A DNA stretch of 64,000 nt from Fischerella sp. JS2 (lineage in GTDB: Bacteria; Cyanobacteriota; Cyanobacteriia; Cyanobacteriales; Nostocaceae): the NCBI RefSeq assembly GCF_032393985.1, contig NZ_CP135918.1, positions 3,162,001 to 3,226,000 of the forward strand, given 5' to 3'. Within the stretch, counting starts at the first letter, position 1. Every line of letters starts with the position of its first letter. The position numbers were made by a program, and so were the translations under genes. Below are positions 1 through 10,314 of this stretch, piece by piece. Under the pieces are notes generated by a model. That model was not told the origin of the DNA. It saw only the letters and a program-made list of their open reading frames with translations, and made no database searches.

Positions 1-1071
1 GATGGGTATATCAGGATTTGGTAAGCTGCCAAAAGTGTTAGGTTGCATGACGGTGATACACACATCTTGTTTTAATTCAACAACATAATTTACATGAGTT
101 CCTAAATACATAACGCTCACTAATCGCCCTTCAAAACAATTAGCTTGGACGCTTGGTTTATAAAGTGAAAGCTGAATTTTTTCGGGACGCACGCTTACTA
201 CTACTGCTTGTAATAATTCAGCAGGTGTATCGACAAAGCGAGAGACTATTATTTTTAATCCTGTTTTTGTTACTACTTCTACAGTGGATGTGTTTACTTC
301 TGTAATTTCACCTGCAAATAAATTCGTATCACCAATAAAATCAGCAACAAATGCTGTCCGGGGATTTTCGTAAATTTCGCTGGGTGTCCCAACTTGCTCT
401 ATTTTGCCATGATTCATCACAGCAATGCGATCGCTCAAAGATAGGGCTTCTTCTTGATCATGTGTAACCATAATAAAAGTCAAACCCAGTTCTTTGTGTA
501 GATTCGCTAGTTCTACTTGCATTTGTTTACGCAGTTTTAAATCTAAGGCCCCTAAAGGTTCATCCAACAGCAAAACTGCTGGACGATTAACTAATGCCCG
601 CGCCAATGCTACACGTTGTTGTTGACCACCAGAAATTTGACTGGGAAAGCGCGATCGCAAGCCTTCCATTTTCACTAGTTTTAAAGCTTCTTTAACTCTT
701 ATTTCGATTTCAGCTTTAGGTAATTTTTTTAACCGTAATCCAAAGGCGATGTTATCCCATACATTCAAGTGGTTAAACAAAGCGTAACTTTGAAATACAG
801 TATTGACTGGTCGGCGATAGGGAGGAATGTTACTCACAGACTGACCCTGGATCAAAATCTTACCAGCATCAGCTCTTTCAAACCCTGCTATTAAACGTAG
901 CGTGGTTGTCTTGCCACAACCAGATGGGCCGAGAATACTAAAGAATTCACCCTGTCTGACATCCAAGTCTATTCCATGTACTGCTGGCTCTTGGTTAAAA
1001 AACTTAAAAACGTTATGTAGTTCAACATCAAGGGACTCAAAAGCCGTTATTTCATCTTGATTTTGCATCAT
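1..1071 (-). CDS. potA: Spermidine/putrescine-type ABC transporter ATP-binding protein PotA (3' end cut by window edge)
   Basis: ATPase subunit of a polyamine-family ABC importer, acting on the cytoplasmic face of the membrane with permease and binding-protein partners outside this window. My translation of the reverse strand shows Walker A (GPSGCGKTT) near residue 46, the signature SGGQQQR, Walker B (LLLDEP) followed by GALD, the H-loop (VTHDQEEA), and a C-terminal TOBE-like region after about residue 245. The start is one of two adjacent ATG codons at 1071 and 1068. 357 codons are visible, so only the last few tens of residues are missing. Homologous ATPases serve iron, sulfate and sugar importers. 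The polyamine call rests on overall PotA resemblance (Q-loop FQSYALF, N-terminal spacing), so substrate is less certain than family. Confidence 0.82.
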   Translation of the reverse strand, partial: MMQNQDEITAFESLDVELHNVFKFFNQEPAVHGIDLDVRQGEFFSILGPSGCGKTTTLRLIAGFERADAGKILIQGQSVSNIPPYRRPVNTVFQSYALFNHLNVWDNIAFGLRLKKLPKAEIEIRVKEALKLVKMEGLRSRFPSQISGGQQQRVALARALVNRPAVLLLDEPLGALDLKLRKQMQVELANLHKELGLTFIMVTHDQEEALSLSDRIAVMNHGKIEQVGTPSEIYENPRTAFVADFIGDTNLFAGEITEVNTSTVEVVTKTGLKIIVSRFVDTPAELLQAVVVSVRPEKIQLSLYKPSVQANCFEGRLVSVMYLGTHVNYVVELKQDVCITVMQPNTFGSLPNPDIPI

Positions 1072-1379
1072 AACTATGGCCCATAGTCCTAATTTATTGT
1101 CATTTGTCAATGGTCAATGGTCAATTGTCATTGGTTATTGGGCATAAGTATTTCTTCTCCCCACACTCCCCCCTCTCTCCCTTCTTCCTTGTCTCCCGTG
1201 TCCATCTAGTCCCTAAAAGAATAAATTGACAGACTAAATATTACATCTGGGTTCATTGTATCCGGCAAAAAAAGGTTTATAAAAGATATACTTTTTAGAT
1301 TATTTACCACTAAATTCCGATTAGTACACGAGTATTATTCTATACAAGTAATCATAATCTTAGAATTTATTTTTGTCTT
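1072..1379. other. Divergent intergenic region between potA and the PBP2 gene
   Basis: It separates two divergently transcribed genes, so it should hold both promoters. About 1095-1145 carries repeats of the type TCAATGGTCAATTGTCATTGG, shortened here as TGGTCAAT units, and 1150-1200 is a C/T-rich low-complexity tract. The rest is AT-rich. I see no small gene or clear operator. Confidence 0.5.
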
Positions 1380-3212
1380 ATGTCTTTATTACAATCATCT
1401 CGAATTGGCGCTAAAAAAGATACCCGCACAGTTGGACGCAGCTATCAGTCTATATTCTTAATTGTATTCACTTTGGTAGCTGCGGCTGGCATTGAAGCTC
1501 GTTTAGCATTCCTCCAAATTAAAGAGGGAGCAAAATTTCGGGAACGAGCGGAAGCAAACCGAATTCGCATGATTGACAAACAGCCAGAAAGAGGTAATAT
1601 ATTTGACCGCAATGGTAAGTTGTTAGCTACAACTCGTTATCCGCATTCTGTTTACCTATGGCCAATGGCACACACTAAACCATCTTGGTCTGTTGTCGGC
1701 CCACGTCTATCGCAAATTCTCAAAATTCCTTTAGAAGATATTGGAGAAAAACTAGTAGAAGCAGGACCTGGCTCTACTAATCTCGTAAGAATTGCCCGTG
1801 ACCTCAATGATGCAGAAATTACGGCATTAAAAGAGTATGAAAACGAACTACCAGAGGTAGAAATTCATACGGAAGCAGTTCGCTATTATACACACGGGAA
1901 AGAGCTAGCTCATGTATTAGGATATACTCGTGAATTAACCTCTGAACAATTGAAAGAAAAGAAGCAGGACGGTTACAGACTAGGAGATGTGATCGGTCAG
2001 ATGGGGGTAGAAAAGGCTTATGAAAAGATGCTGCGAGGTGAATGGGGTGGGCAACAGGTAGAAGTAGATCGGGCTGGACATCCACAGAAAATTTTAGGAG
2101 AGAAACAAGCTAAAGCAGGTAATGATTTACACTTGACTATTGATTTAAATGTGCAATTAGCGGCTAACAAAGCTTTAGGCGATCGCAAAGGGGCAATTGT
2201 CGCACTCGACCCCAACAATGGGGCAGTTTTAGCTATGGTGTCTCATCCCGGTTTCGATCCGAATATATTCTCTAAGCAAAAACTCAGTCAAAAAGATTGG
2301 GAAAGCCTACAGGGTCAAGACCATCCCCTAGTTAACCGCGCCCTCAGTGCTTTTCCGCCTGCCAGTACCTTCAAAATTATTACCACAACAGCTGGACTGG
2401 AATCAGGCAAATTCTCTCCTGATACAGTTCTACAGACCTACGGTTCACTAACTGTTGGTGGTGTAACTTTTGGCGAGTGGAACCATGCTGGATTTGGGCC
2501 CTTGGGATTTTCAGGAGCGATGGCTATGAGCAGTGATACCTTTTTCTACCAAGTTGGCAGAAAAGTCGGCGGTTCCACCCTAATAGAATGGACTCGCAAG
2601 TATGGCTTTGGTCAAAAAACCGGCTTTGAGTTCACCTCAGAAGAATCTAGAGGCTTGGTTCCTGATGAGAAATGGAAACAGAAATCTTGGAAAATGCCTT
2701 GGACAGTAGGCGACACCATCAATATGTCGATTGGTCAAGGTGCTTTGCAAGTTACACCACTACAATCGGCTGTTATGTTCTCTGTGCCTGCAAATGGTGG
2801 TTTCCGCGTTAAGCCACATTTACTAAAAGACCATGAAGAAGCAAAAAACTGGCGCTCATCCTTGAACATGAAACCTTCCACTATCGCCGTGCTGCGTGAT
2901 GGACTGCGGAAGGTTGTTACAGAAGGTACAGGTAAACGTTTGAATGTACCATCAATTGCCCCTGCATCTGGAAAAAGTGGTACAGCAGAAGCAGGTGTCG
3001 GTCGTCCCAACCATACTTGGTTTGGTGCTTATGCTCCCAGTAATAAACCAGAAATTGTGGTTGTAGCCTTTGGTGAAAACTCAGGTGATCATGGTGGTAC
3101 TGTTTGTGGTCCAATGGTCTTGCAAGTACTGGAAGCATATTTCCAGAAGAAGTATCCAGGTAAGTATATTCACTCTGAATCACTTCCTCAAATTCAAAGT
3201 TCGGGAGATTAA
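1380..3212 (+). CDS. mrdA: Penicillin-binding protein 2 (class B peptidoglycan transpeptidase)
   Basis: Periplasmic D,D-transpeptidase that cross-links peptidoglycan during cell elongation, normally working with RodA. The 610-residue length fits the family. One N-terminal membrane anchor lies at about residues 23-45, followed by the non-catalytic PBP dimer domain (motif RGNIFDRNG near residue 70). The transpeptidase domain carries all three active-site motifs: S-T-F-K with Ser329, S-S-D at 384-386 (the SXD form typical of PBP2) and K-S-G-T at 532-535. No rodA/mreB genes are adjacent. A division-specific FtsI is the alternative, but the SXD motif and overall sequence favour PBP2. Confidence 0.9.
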   Translation: MSLLQSSRIGAKKDTRTVGRSYQSIFLIVFTLVAAAGIEARLAFLQIKEGAKFRERAEANRIRMIDKQPERGNIFDRNGKLLATTRYPHSVYLWPMAHTKPSWSVVGPRLSQILKIPLEDIGEKLVEAGPGSTNLVRIARDLNDAEITALKEYENELPEVEIHTEAVRYYTHGKELAHVLGYTRELTSEQLKEKKQDGYRLGDVIGQMGVEKAYEKMLRGEWGGQQVEVDRAGHPQKILGEKQAKAGNDLHLTIDLNVQLAANKALGDRKGAIVALDPNNGAVLAMVSHPGFDPNIFSKQKLSQKDWESLQGQDHPLVNRALSAFPPASTFKIITTTAGLESGKFSPDTVLQTYGSLTVGGVTFGEWNHAGFGPLGFSGAMAMSSDTFFYQVGRKVGGSTLIEWTRKYGFGQKTGFEFTSEESRGLVPDEKWKQKSWKMPWTVGDTINMSIGQGALQVTPLQSAVMFSVPANGGFRVKPHLLKDHEEAKNWRSSLNMKPSTIAVLRDGLRKVVTEGTGKRLNVPSIAPASGKSGTAEAGVGRPNHTWFGAYAPSNKPEIVVVAFGENSGDHGGTVCGPMVLQVLEAYFQKKYPGKYIHSESLPQIQSSGD

Positions 3213-3284
3213 GTAGAAGGCAAATTCAGTTATCAGTTATCAGTAAACGGCTACTAATTGATAACTGTTCACTGTTCACTGAGT

Positions 3285-3506
3285 TTAAGTACAGCCTCTG
3301 CGTAACATAGCCAGATCCCGAATTAGCGGTAGCCTAGAACTGATATAAGCACGGATGGCTTTACTTTCTTCGCTGCTGAGTAGTTTTTGGTTTTCCAGTT
3401 GCCTTAGCAACTGCTGGATTAATTCGGTGTCATTCACTTCTAAAAGAATGTTGGTCTGAGTGTTCTCAATTAAAGACCAAAGTTGACGTAATGTTGATGC
3501 GTTCAC
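3285..3506 (-). CDS. Conserved small hypothetical protein
   Basis: Function unknown. It reads as a soluble, largely helical protein of about 73 residues (TLRQLWSLIENTQ near the N terminus, then LIQQLLRQLENQKLL) with no signal peptide or membrane segment. The frame stays open upstream to 3611, but I place the start at the GTG at 3506. A purine-rich GGGGTAAG precedes it, the protein-like composition begins there, and a GC-rich hairpin at 3564-3585 falls in the upstream part. It sits convergent to the PBP2 gene, whose stop is only 72 bases away. The longer start at 3611 cannot be excluded. Confidence 0.6.
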   Translation of the reverse strand: MNASTLRQLWSLIENTQTNILLEVNDTELIQQLLRQLENQKLLSSEESKAIRAYISSRLPLIRDLAMLRRGCT

Positions 3507-3563
3507 AGCACTTACCCCGTTGTGACAGCCTACAGCAAGACTACAATAGCTGACTTTGACAAA

Positions 3564-3585
3564 AGCCCCGGTTTTTAGCCGGGGT
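3564..3585. other. GC-rich stem-loop upstream of the small hypothetical gene
   Basis: A perfect 6-bp stem (CCCCGG at 3566-3571, CCGGGG at 3579-3584) encloses a T-rich loop. On the minus strand it is followed by CTTTTG, a weak terminator-like tail. It lies in the leader of the 3285-3506 gene and could be a terminator, attenuator or small palindromic repeat. Confidence 0.5.
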
Positions 3586-3755
3586 ATGTTTATGTCGGTT
3601 ATCGTGAACAATCTAAAGAAAATATTAAAATCAAAATCTTAAGAAAATATTAAATATTACAATTTTTAACTGATTTGATGGGAATCTAAATAGTAGTTTA
3701 CTTTTTGTAATAAAACGGGGTCAGCCATATAAAGACCTTGAATATAAAATCTAGC

Positions 3756-3790
3756 CCTCAAAGTATTTATGCTTTGGGGTTTTATTTTTA
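3756..3790 (+). terminator. Orphan intrinsic terminator on the plus strand
   Basis: The stem CCTCAAAG/CTTTGGGG (one G-T pair) with an 8-base loop is followed by TTTTATTTTT. Orientation is plus, but no plus-strand gene ends nearby: the PBP2 stop is 540 bases upstream, with a minus-strand gene in between. It may end a short unannotated transcript starting in 3612-3750. Confidence 0.6.
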
Positions 3791-3904
3791 AACTTTTTTG
3801 CCTACGATTTCATAGACTAAGTATTTAGAGGTAAATATTGGGCGATCGCACCCAACACTCGACACACCTAACTTATTACAAAGGCGACCGGGGAAGCAAT
3901 CAGT

Positions 3905-4291
3905 TTAATCACCCCTCACTCCTACTATTACTATTGCCCGACTGGCGAAACAGGTATTGCAAAATTGCTCTATACGCTGATTGTTTTCAGCAATCTGACG
4001 ACTGTTGTTAGCGATAAGGCGTATAGTTTCAGTTGTGCTAGTTGTGACTAAAGCAGCTAATTGATCCATACGTTGCTCTAGTCTGCCAATCGCCTCTGAA
4101 TTTTGTCTGGTCTGTTCCTCAATACGTATGAGAGTTTCATCATGCCAAGCAACCGTCTCAGATGTGCTGGTAGCTATTTGTGCTACCTGGGTCATAAGGG
4201 GGGCTAACTGGTTAAGCATTTCGGCATGGGTTGTGAGTATGGTTTCAAGCCGATCTAGTCTTTTGCGTGGTTCCCATCCATTTTGTGTCAT
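3905..4291 (-). CDS. Coiled-coil hypothetical protein
   Basis: Function unknown. The 128 residues are dominated by heptad-like helical sequence (residues about 10-110, for example RLDRLETILTTHAEML and AIGRLEQRMDQLAALV), so a coiled-coil oligomer is likely. There is no signal peptide or transmembrane segment. The C terminus (SRAIVIVGVRGD) looks unlike the coil and may follow a frame change. Its ATG overlaps the TGA of an upstream open frame (4288-4473) as ATGA, which suggests translational coupling with a small partner. Small coiled-coil proteins of this kind are common and poorly characterised in Nostocales. Confidence 0.6.
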   Translation of the reverse strand: MTQNGWEPRKRLDRLETILTTHAEMLNQLAPLMTQVAQIATSTSETVAWHDETLIRIEEQTRQNSEAIGRLEQRMDQLAALVTTSTTETIRLIANNSRQIAENNQRIEQFCNTCFASRAIVIVGVRGD

Positions 4292-4473
4292 TTAGTACCT
4301 TCCTTTTTCATTTTGGATTTGTCCGATGATGAGTCTGTTTTACCCTCAGCCTCATCAAGATATTTCTGCAATACCTTTTCTACCACTTCTAAAATCGTTG
4401 TTTCGTTAGCTGCAATGAAAACACGTAACCTAAGGCTAGTTCGCGCTTTACTAGCCCTGTGACACGAGAATAC
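4288..4473 (-). pseudogene. Small gene remnant coupled to the coiled-coil gene
   Basis: An open frame of about 61 codons ends with TGA overlapping the ATG of the downstream gene. It reads protein-like (LRLRVFIAANETTILEVVEK, then a charged C terminus) but has no start codon in frame. Sequence upstream in another frame (EYSRVTGLVKREL, preceded by AGGAG) looks like its natural beginning. The simplest reading is a small gene broken by a single-base indel near 4430-4460. A non-standard start is the alternative. Confidence 0.4.
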
Positions 4474-4547
4474 TCAGGGTTTTCTCTCCTACTTTTTCTT
4501 AGCGAAAACAAGCACAATAAGCATACACATCTTTCTGCTTCATGCTT

Positions 4548-7500
4548 TTACTCCACTGGACGAATAATAGTCGGCGCAGCTGGCTTCTCTGGCTCAAAAA
4601 TAGCAGCAAATGCTTTTTCTAAAGTTTCTGCCATCACAATTCGATTTTCGTAGGCAACAATGACTGTAACAAATGTTGGCAAACTATTGTGTTCTGCTTC
4701 TAAATATAAAGGTTCAACATACAAAAGAGATTGTTCAATAGGAATTACTAAAAGATTTCCTTGAACCACTTTTGAACCTTCACGGTTCCACAAAGTAATC
4801 TTTTGAGAAATTACCGGATCTTGGTTGATTAATGCTTCAATTTGTTGAGTTCCGTAGACTAATAATTGTTTCGGAAATTCATATAGTAACAATTTGCCGT
4901 AGTTCTGGCCATCAGAACGTGCTGCTAACCAAGCAATTAAATTTGCACGTTGATTGGGCTTAAAAGGTAACAGTAAAATAAATTCTTCTGTTTGTGCTTG
5001 TGGCAATTTCATGATCAGGTAATATGGTTCTACCGATTGTTGTTCGTTACCATAAATTTCTGTCGGTATTTCCCACAAGTCTTCTCGGTTGTAAAATACC
5101 TGTGCATCGGTCATGTGATAAGTCAGCAACCGTTCTGATTGAATGCGAAAAAAGTCTCCTGGGTAGCGAATATGACTACGAAGGGCAGCTGGCATAGTTT
5201 CTAGGGGTTTAAGCATTCGAGGAAAAATGTTCCCCAAAGTTGTGATTACTGGATCTGTGGGGTCAGCAACATAGAAATCTACTGTGCCATTGTAAGCATC
5301 AACAACTACTTTGACGGAATTACGAATGTAATTAAATGGATTTTGACCAGGATCAGAATAAGGATAGCGATCGCTTGTGGTGTAAGCGTCAATAATCCAG
5401 TAAAGATTTGTTGATTGACCTGTAACAGTTGTCCCTCCGCCATGTGCAGCAACTAAGTAGGGATCGCTGTCAAAACGTAAAAAAGGCGCGATCGCTTCTA
5501 CTCTTTCTCGAATATTACGACGAAATAATAATTTAGTTTGAGGATTAAAGTTGCGCGTCAGCAGCATTTGCCAATCTTTGAGATATTCAGCAAACAGCAA
5601 CCGTCGCCACATTGCACTAATAGAAATCCCGCCCTGTCCATCGTAGATGTTATAGACATTCTCGTTACCACTGGGATAATCTAATTCTTGGGTTTTTGTC
5701 CCAGTCATCACGTAAGTATTAGTAATTTCCCCATAATAAATGCGTGGTTGGGTAATAGGAATACTGGCACGAATTTCTGCTGTGGTGATTTGTAAAGTTC
5801 CTTGACTGTCTGTATCTTCAACACCAATATCTTTAACGTAGTAATAGGGTAATCCACCAGGACCAACAAGATTGACTGGACTCAGTGTAAATCCATATCC
5901 ATGAGTATAAATTAGATGTTTATTTATCCAAGTCTGTGCCTGCTGGGGAACATCGCCGTAATCTAGTTCTCGCGCTGCGATAATAGTTTGTTGATATTCT
6001 GTTGTTTTATTTTGAACACTTCGCAATAAAGTATAACGGTCAATATCAGCACCAGGAAACTTGTAATATGGTCGGATTTGTTGCAACTGACGATTTGTCT
6101 GTAACAAAGGACGAGTATCCCACAAACGGATATTACCAATTGTTTGCTCATTGGCCCTTAAGTCAGCTGCGGTCAGTTGATCTTGTGGATCAAAAGTTTC
6201 TGCATTGATCGCATCTAATTTAAATGCTTTGCGGGTCAACGCAATAGTACGAGCAATATAAGGTCTTTCCTGTGCTAATTCATTGGGTTGGACAACTAGG
6301 CGCTGGATAATTGTAGGCAACAATTCCCCAGAAACCCCTGCGACAACTAGGTACAATACGAGCAAGTAGACTAACTGGCGTGGAAAGGGAATCGGTCTTA
6401 ATCTGGTTTTGTGGCGTCTGGATAAAATATATATTCGCCATAGTAAGTAAACTGCGATCGCTACAGCCAACACACTCAGTCCAGTGTAAATTGGTAACTG
6501 TACCTTGACCTCTGTGTAGCTAGCACCAAAGTTAAATCCACTCTTAGAGTATAAAAGTTCGTAGCGTAACAACCAATAGTGCAAACTTACCGCTAGCATG
6601 AACAAACTTGTTAAGCCATTTAAATGGAGTCGCTGCGGTACAGAAAACCCAGGAAACCACCCCTCACTTAAACTATTAGACGAACGCAGATAAATTAAAG
6701 ATACAGAAGCAATACTGTATACAAAAATTCCTAAAAACCAAAATTTCAAAAGTTCCCAAATTGGTAGGGAGAATACGTAAAAACTAATATCTCTCTGAAA
6801 AAGAGGGTCTGTACTGTTAAAACTAGTTGCTTGGAAAAATTGTAAAACTGTAACCCAACGTGCAGATAGCAAAAAAGCTAATAACAAGCTGATCAAGACG
6901 GCGATCGCTTTTAAACAAAACTGATGATTAATTAAAATTGCAATGGTTAAACCCACTAACAAACCCGCATTGACAGCAGATATACGTATTTCTTCTGTAC
7001 GTAAAAGTAGTGAAAAAAACTGCAACAGGGGTGGTAATTGCCAAGATAAAGTGGGGAGTTTGATATTGACAAACCACAAGTCAAAAGCTGTCTGGGCGTA
7101 GTAAATCAGAACCACTCCTGCTAATGCACTCAGTCCCACCACTGCTGGGATGAGTAAGCGTAGCTTCAGAGTAGAAGACGCGAAAATCGGAAGACGGGAT
7201 GAAGCAGAAAATCTTTCATCCATACTTTGCGCGTCGAAACTTTGCGCGTCGAAGCGTCCCCACTGCCCCTTCACCTCTAATCCCCACTCCCTTGGAGGAG
7301 TGGGGACCCCCGCCTTCCCCATCTTCCCAGAGGGGTACTTGAGGCGATGGGCTATAACCAAATTACCTAACAAAAAACTGATTGAGAGCAAAAAAGCGAT
7401 CGCCCACAACCCGATTTGTGTCTGTAAGCGCAACAGAAATTCTTGTAAATATCCAACTTCATCAAACCAAAGAATTTCTGCTACGAAGCGTGAGGCTAAT

Positions 7501-7556
7501 TCAAACAATAGCCACAAACCTAACAGCAGTGCAATGACGCGAAAAATTCGGTTCAT
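4548..7556 (-). CDS. UPF0182 family large membrane protein
   Basis: Member of the UPF0182/COG1615 family, of unknown function. With the start I choose it is 1002 residues. The first third holds about seven hydrophobic segments (from residue 5 onward), followed by a long soluble part with family-typical stretches such as the FDPQD region and YNxYDGxGG. The frame is open to 7721, but the first 55 residues encoded there are Trp/Gly/Arg-rich repeat DNA. The ATG at 7556 gives a normal hydrophobic N terminus ([16 protein letters not shown]). About 55 residues (roughly 74-129), between the second and third hydrophobic segments, are encoded by intergenic-type repeat DNA inserted in frame. Confidence 0.85.
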   Translation of the reverse strand: MNRIFRVIALLLGLWLLFELASRFVAEILWFDEVGYLQEFLLRLQTQIGLWAIAFLLSISFLLGNLVIAHRLKYPSGKMGKAGVPTPPREWGLEVKGQWGRFDAQSFDAQSMDERFSASSRLPIFASSTLKLRLLIPAVVGLSALAGVVLIYYAQTAFDLWFVNIKLPTLSWQLPPLLQFFSLLLRTEEIRISAVNAGLLVGLTIAILINHQFCLKAIAVLISLLLAFLLSARWVTVLQFFQATSFNSTDPLFQRDISFYVFSLPIWELLKFWFLGIFVYSIASVSLIYLRSSNSLSEGWFPGFSVPQRLHLNGLTSLFMLAVSLHYWLLRYELLYSKSGFNFGASYTEVKVQLPIYTGLSVLAVAIAVYLLWRIYILSRRHKTRLRPIPFPRQLVYLLVLYLVVAGVSGELLPTIIQRLVVQPNELAQERPYIARTIALTRKAFKLDAINAETFDPQDQLTAADLRANEQTIGNIRLWDTRPLLQTNRQLQQIRPYYKFPGADIDRYTLLRSVQNKTTEYQQTIIAARELDYGDVPQQAQTWINKHLIYTHGYGFTLSPVNLVGPGGLPYYYVKDIGVEDTDSQGTLQITTAEIRASIPITQPRIYYGEITNTYVMTGTKTQELDYPSGNENVYNIYDGQGGISISAMWRRLLFAEYLKDWQMLLTRNFNPQTKLLFRRNIRERVEAIAPFLRFDSDPYLVAAHGGGTTVTGQSTNLYWIIDAYTTSDRYPYSDPGQNPFNYIRNSVKVVVDAYNGTVDFYVADPTDPVITTLGNIFPRMLKPLETMPAALRSHIRYPGDFFRIQSERLLTYHMTDAQVFYNREDLWEIPTEIYGNEQQSVEPYYLIMKLPQAQTEEFILLLPFKPNQRANLIAWLAARSDGQNYGKLLLYEFPKQLLVYGTQQIEALINQDPVISQKITLWNREGSKVVQGNLLVIPIEQSLLYVEPLYLEAEHNSLPTFVTVIVAYENRIVMAETLEKAFAAIFEPEKPAAPTIIRPVE
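7170..7335. repeat. Repeat DNA carried in frame inside the UPF0182 gene
   Basis: This stretch resembles spacer DNA rather than the surrounding gene. It has a 15-bp tandem duplication (CTTTGCGCGTCGAA core, 7225-7239 and 7240-7254) and a palindrome of the form CCCCACTCC...GGAGTGGGG near 7282-7306. Close relatives of the palindrome occur in spacers at about 22465-22505 and 55070-55110. The reading frame is kept throughout. Confidence 0.75.
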
Positions 7557-7887
7557 ATAAATCAGGATGAAGGATGAAGTGTGTAGACGCCCTTTGGGCG
7601 GTGAGGCAGCGACTCTTACACCGGGGTTCCTCCCCCAACCCCAAAGGGGACCCCGAGCCCCCAATCTCCACCAGGGGCCCCGAGTCCCCCATGAGCGACT
7701 GGCGTACACGCGTAGACGCAACAGCGGCTTCCGCAGGTAGCGGGTTCAAGGGAGAGTACCTGGAGGGCTTTCCATACTGCGAAGCAAAACCCGCAGGGTA
7801 GGGTAGGATGAAGTGTGAAGTTATTAAGTGTGAAGTATTAATTTTAATCCTTCTGCCTTCTGCCTTCTGCCTTCTGCCTTCTACCTT
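7557..7887. repeat. GC-rich repeat-filled spacer with CCTTCTG heptamers
   Basis: The spacer between hemA and the UPF0182 gene is far richer in GC than its surroundings. It contains GGGGCCCCGAGTCCCCC and AGCGGCTTCC-type motifs shared with other spacers in this window. At 7849-7883 there are four perfect CCTTCTG heptamers and a fifth imperfect one. No gene is supported in it. Confidence 0.75.
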
Positions 7888-9174
7888 TTAACTAAACTGC
7901 TCTCCTACATCCAGGTTAAACAACATTTGTAGCGACTGCATACAACGACGTCTGGCTTCGACATCTTGCTGCGCTCGCAGTTGTACCATTGGGTCATGTA
8001 AAATTTTGTTAACAATACCCCGTGTTAAAGCTTCGATGACTTCTTGGTGTTTTTCGCCAAATTCTGAACCCAAACGGGACAAAGCTTTCTCTAGTTCTTG
8101 TTCTCGAATGGTTTCGATTTTATTGCGTAGACAACTAATAGTAGTTACAGTTTCTAGCGATCGCCACCAAACGTCAAAAGTTTCTACTTCTTCTTCTAAA
8201 AGCCCTTCGGCTTCCTGGGCCATCTTGCGACGGCTTTCGTGGTTTTGTGCCACCACAGATTTCAAATCATCGACGTTAAATGCTTTGACGTTTGCCAGTT
8301 CGTTAACATCACCATGAATGTTGCGTGGCACGGAAATATCAATTAACATCAATGCCCGGCTGGCTTCTAACACAATTTCTAACTTAGCACGATCAAGAAT
8401 TGGCTCTGTTGCAGAGGTGCTTGTAAATACTAAATCACTTTCGCAAATTACTTTCATCATTTCCGAAAGTGGATGAGTTTGGATATTATGTTCGGGGAAG
8501 AGCTTAGCTAATTCCTCTGCTCTACTAACAGAGCGATTTAAAATACAAATTTTGACAGCACCTTTAGAAACTAGGTGTTGCACCAACAAGCGCGACATTT
8601 TGCCAGCACCTAATATAGCCACTCGGCAAGCTGCGAGATTTTCTACCTTCATCTGAGCCAATTCCACAGCCGCAGAACTGATAGAAACTGCACCTGTACC
8701 AATGCTAGTTTCAGTACGTACCCGCTTACCAGCCGTAATTGCTTGTTTGAATAATCGATTCAGAATAGTTTTTATACCGTTGTATTGCTGTCCCAGCTTA
8801 TGAGTGTTTTTCACCTGGGCAAGAATTTGACCTTCACCAAGTACCAAGCTATCTAGGCCAGCAGCAACCCGCATCAAATGCATCACAGCATCTTGATGGA
8901 GCAAAACAAATAGGTGTTGTCTTAGAGATGTCACAGCTACCTTGCTGTGTTCCGAGAGGAATTGTGTTACTTCTCGGACACCTTGTTCACTTTCTTCGGT
9001 GACAATGTAAATTTCTAAACGGTTACAAGTGCTAAGAATGGCAACTTCATCAATATGGGGGTAGCTAAGCAGGTGTGCGATCGCGCTTTCGGTCTGTGCT
9101 TCTGGAATGCTCAGCTTTTCCCGGACTTCGACTGGGGCTGTTTTATGGCTTAACCCCACCACTGCTATATTCAT
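7888..9174 (-). CDS. hemA: Glutamyl-tRNA reductase
   Basis: Reduces glutamyl-tRNA(Glu) with NADPH to glutamate-1-semialdehyde, the first committed step of tetrapyrrole (heme, chlorophyll, bilin) synthesis in the C5 pathway. The 428 residues match the family. The catalytic Cys50 sits in STCNRLEIY, and [14 protein letters not shown] opens the N-terminal catalytic domain. A GAGKM nucleotide-binding loop begins the Rossmann domain near residue 190, and the C-terminal helical dimerisation region follows. It is transcribed in the same direction as the upstream phosphatase gene, with a 102-bp spacer filled by TTAGTAG repeats, so shared transcription is possible but not shown. Confidence 0.97.
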   Translation of the reverse strand: MNIAVVGLSHKTAPVEVREKLSIPEAQTESAIAHLLSYPHIDEVAILSTCNRLEIYIVTEESEQGVREVTQFLSEHSKVAVTSLRQHLFVLLHQDAVMHLMRVAAGLDSLVLGEGQILAQVKNTHKLGQQYNGIKTILNRLFKQAITAGKRVRTETSIGTGAVSISSAAVELAQMKVENLAACRVAILGAGKMSRLLVQHLVSKGAVKICILNRSVSRAEELAKLFPEHNIQTHPLSEMMKVICESDLVFTSTSATEPILDRAKLEIVLEASRALMLIDISVPRNIHGDVNELANVKAFNVDDLKSVVAQNHESRRKMAQEAEGLLEEEVETFDVWWRSLETVTTISCLRNKIETIREQELEKALSRLGSEFGEKHQEVIEALTRGIVNKILHDPMVQLRAQQDVEARRRCMQSLQMLFNLDVGEQFS

Positions 9175-9210
9175 TTGCTAAATCGTGTTTACTAATTGGG
9201 AACGAGCGTT

Positions 9211-9265
9211 TGTTAGTAGTTAGTAGATAGTAGCAGTATTAACCACCAACTACTAACTACTAATC
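9211..9265. repeat. TTAGTAG-type inverted heptamer repeat
   Basis: TTAGTAGTTAGTAG on the left and CTACTAACTACTAA on the right face each other across about 15 bases in the hemA-glpX spacer. The same repeat family recurs in at least seven other spacers of the window. Confidence 0.75.
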
Positions 9266-9276
9266 ACTATTCAAAC

Positions 9277-10314
9277 TTAGTGCAACTGCAATGTCTTGGG
9301 TTCTTCAAACATGTGGATGGTGTCCACAAAACGAGCTGTTTTCGACTGGTTGGAAATTACCAAGCTTTGAGTTCTTGCACCTCCGTTGAAGAAGCGGACA
9401 CCTTGCATGAGATTACCAGAGGTAATACCACAAGCAGCAAACAATACGGTTTGACCGGATGCTAGTTCATGAGCATCATAGACTTTATCAGGGTCATTGA
9501 TACCCATAGACTTCAACCGTTCGATGTTAGCTTCTTTGCTTTCGCCGATCAAACCAGTCTTGACTACTTCTGGATCATAGATTAATTGACCTTGGAAGTG
9601 TCCACCTAAAGCCCGCATAGCCGCAGCAGAGATCACACCTTCAGGAGCCGCACCAATTCCCATGAGAGCATGAATATTGGTTCCAGCAAAACCACAAGAT
9701 AAGGCTGCACCCACGTCACCATCAGAAATGAGTTGGACTCTTGCTCCTGCTTCCCGGATTTCTTTGATTAGATCGTTGTGGCGTTCACGCTTCATCACCA
9801 CTACAACAAGTTCATCGATGGATCTATCTAGGCATTCAGATAGAATTTTTAGGTTTTCAGTGGCAGACTTGTTGATGTCTACTTTACCCTTGGCAGCTGG
9901 GGGAGCGGCTAGCTTCTTCATGTAGAAGTCAGGAGCAGCGAACAAACCACCTTTTTCGGAAATTGCCAACACTGCCATTGAGCCTGGTTGACCATAGGCT
10001 ACAAGGTTAGTACCCTCGCAAGGGTCAACAGCGATGTCAATTTCAATTAATTCATCTGGGTTACAAAAATCTTTAGCATCCGGACGGCTACAGATACCAA
10101 CTTCTTCTCCAATGTAAAGCATGGGAGCATCATCGCGTTCGCCTTCCCCAATTACAATGCGACCGCGCATGTAAATTTTGTTCATCCGTTCCCGCATGGC
10201 TTCTACAGCCACTTGGTCAGCAGTATTTTTTTCGCCCTTACCCATCCAACGAGCAGAAGCGATCGCGGCTTGCTCAACTACCTCAATAATCTCTAACCCA
10301 AGAGTATTTTCCAC
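9277..10314 (-). CDS. glpX: Class II fructose-1,6-bisphosphatase / sedoheptulose-1,7-bisphosphatase
   Basis: Bifunctional GlpX-type phosphatase acting on fructose-1,6- and sedoheptulose-1,7-bisphosphate in the Calvin cycle and gluconeogenesis, in the cytosol. The 345-residue length is typical of cyanobacterial enzymes. Metal- and substrate-binding motifs are visible: [16 protein letters not shown] near residue 26, [28 protein letters not shown] near residue 100 and SDGDVGAAL near 200. The start is GTG at 10314; I see no in-frame ATG nearby. That GTG and the next four codons form one arm of a perfect 14-bp inverted repeat with the leader, so initiation may be controlled by RNA structure. Confidence 0.95.
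   Translation of the reverse strand: MENTLGLEIIEVVEQAAIASARWMGKGEKNTADQVAVEAMRERMNKIYMRGRIVIGEGERDDAPMLYIGEEVGICSRPDAKDFCNPDELIEIDIAVDPCEGTNLVAYGQPGSMAVLAISEKGGLFAAPDFYMKKLAAPPAAKGKVDINKSATENLKILSECLDRSIDELVVVVMKRERHNDLIKEIREAGARVQLISDGDVGAALSCGFAGTNIHALMGIGAAPEGVISAAAMRALGGHFQGQLIYDPEVVKTGLIGESKEANIERLKSMGINDPDKVYDAHELASGQTVLFAACGITSGNLMQGVRFFNGGARTQSLVISNQSKTARFVDTIHMFEEPKTLQLH

Noticed and set aside
4459-4653. 64-codon plus-strand frame over the UPF0182 3' end.
   Set aside because: It is antisense to the UPF0182 C terminus and the decayed small gene, without ribosome-binding site.
7557-7721. N-terminal extension of the UPF0182 frame.
   Set aside because: The added 55 residues are translated repeat DNA; the ATG at 7556 gives a normal hydrophobic N terminus.
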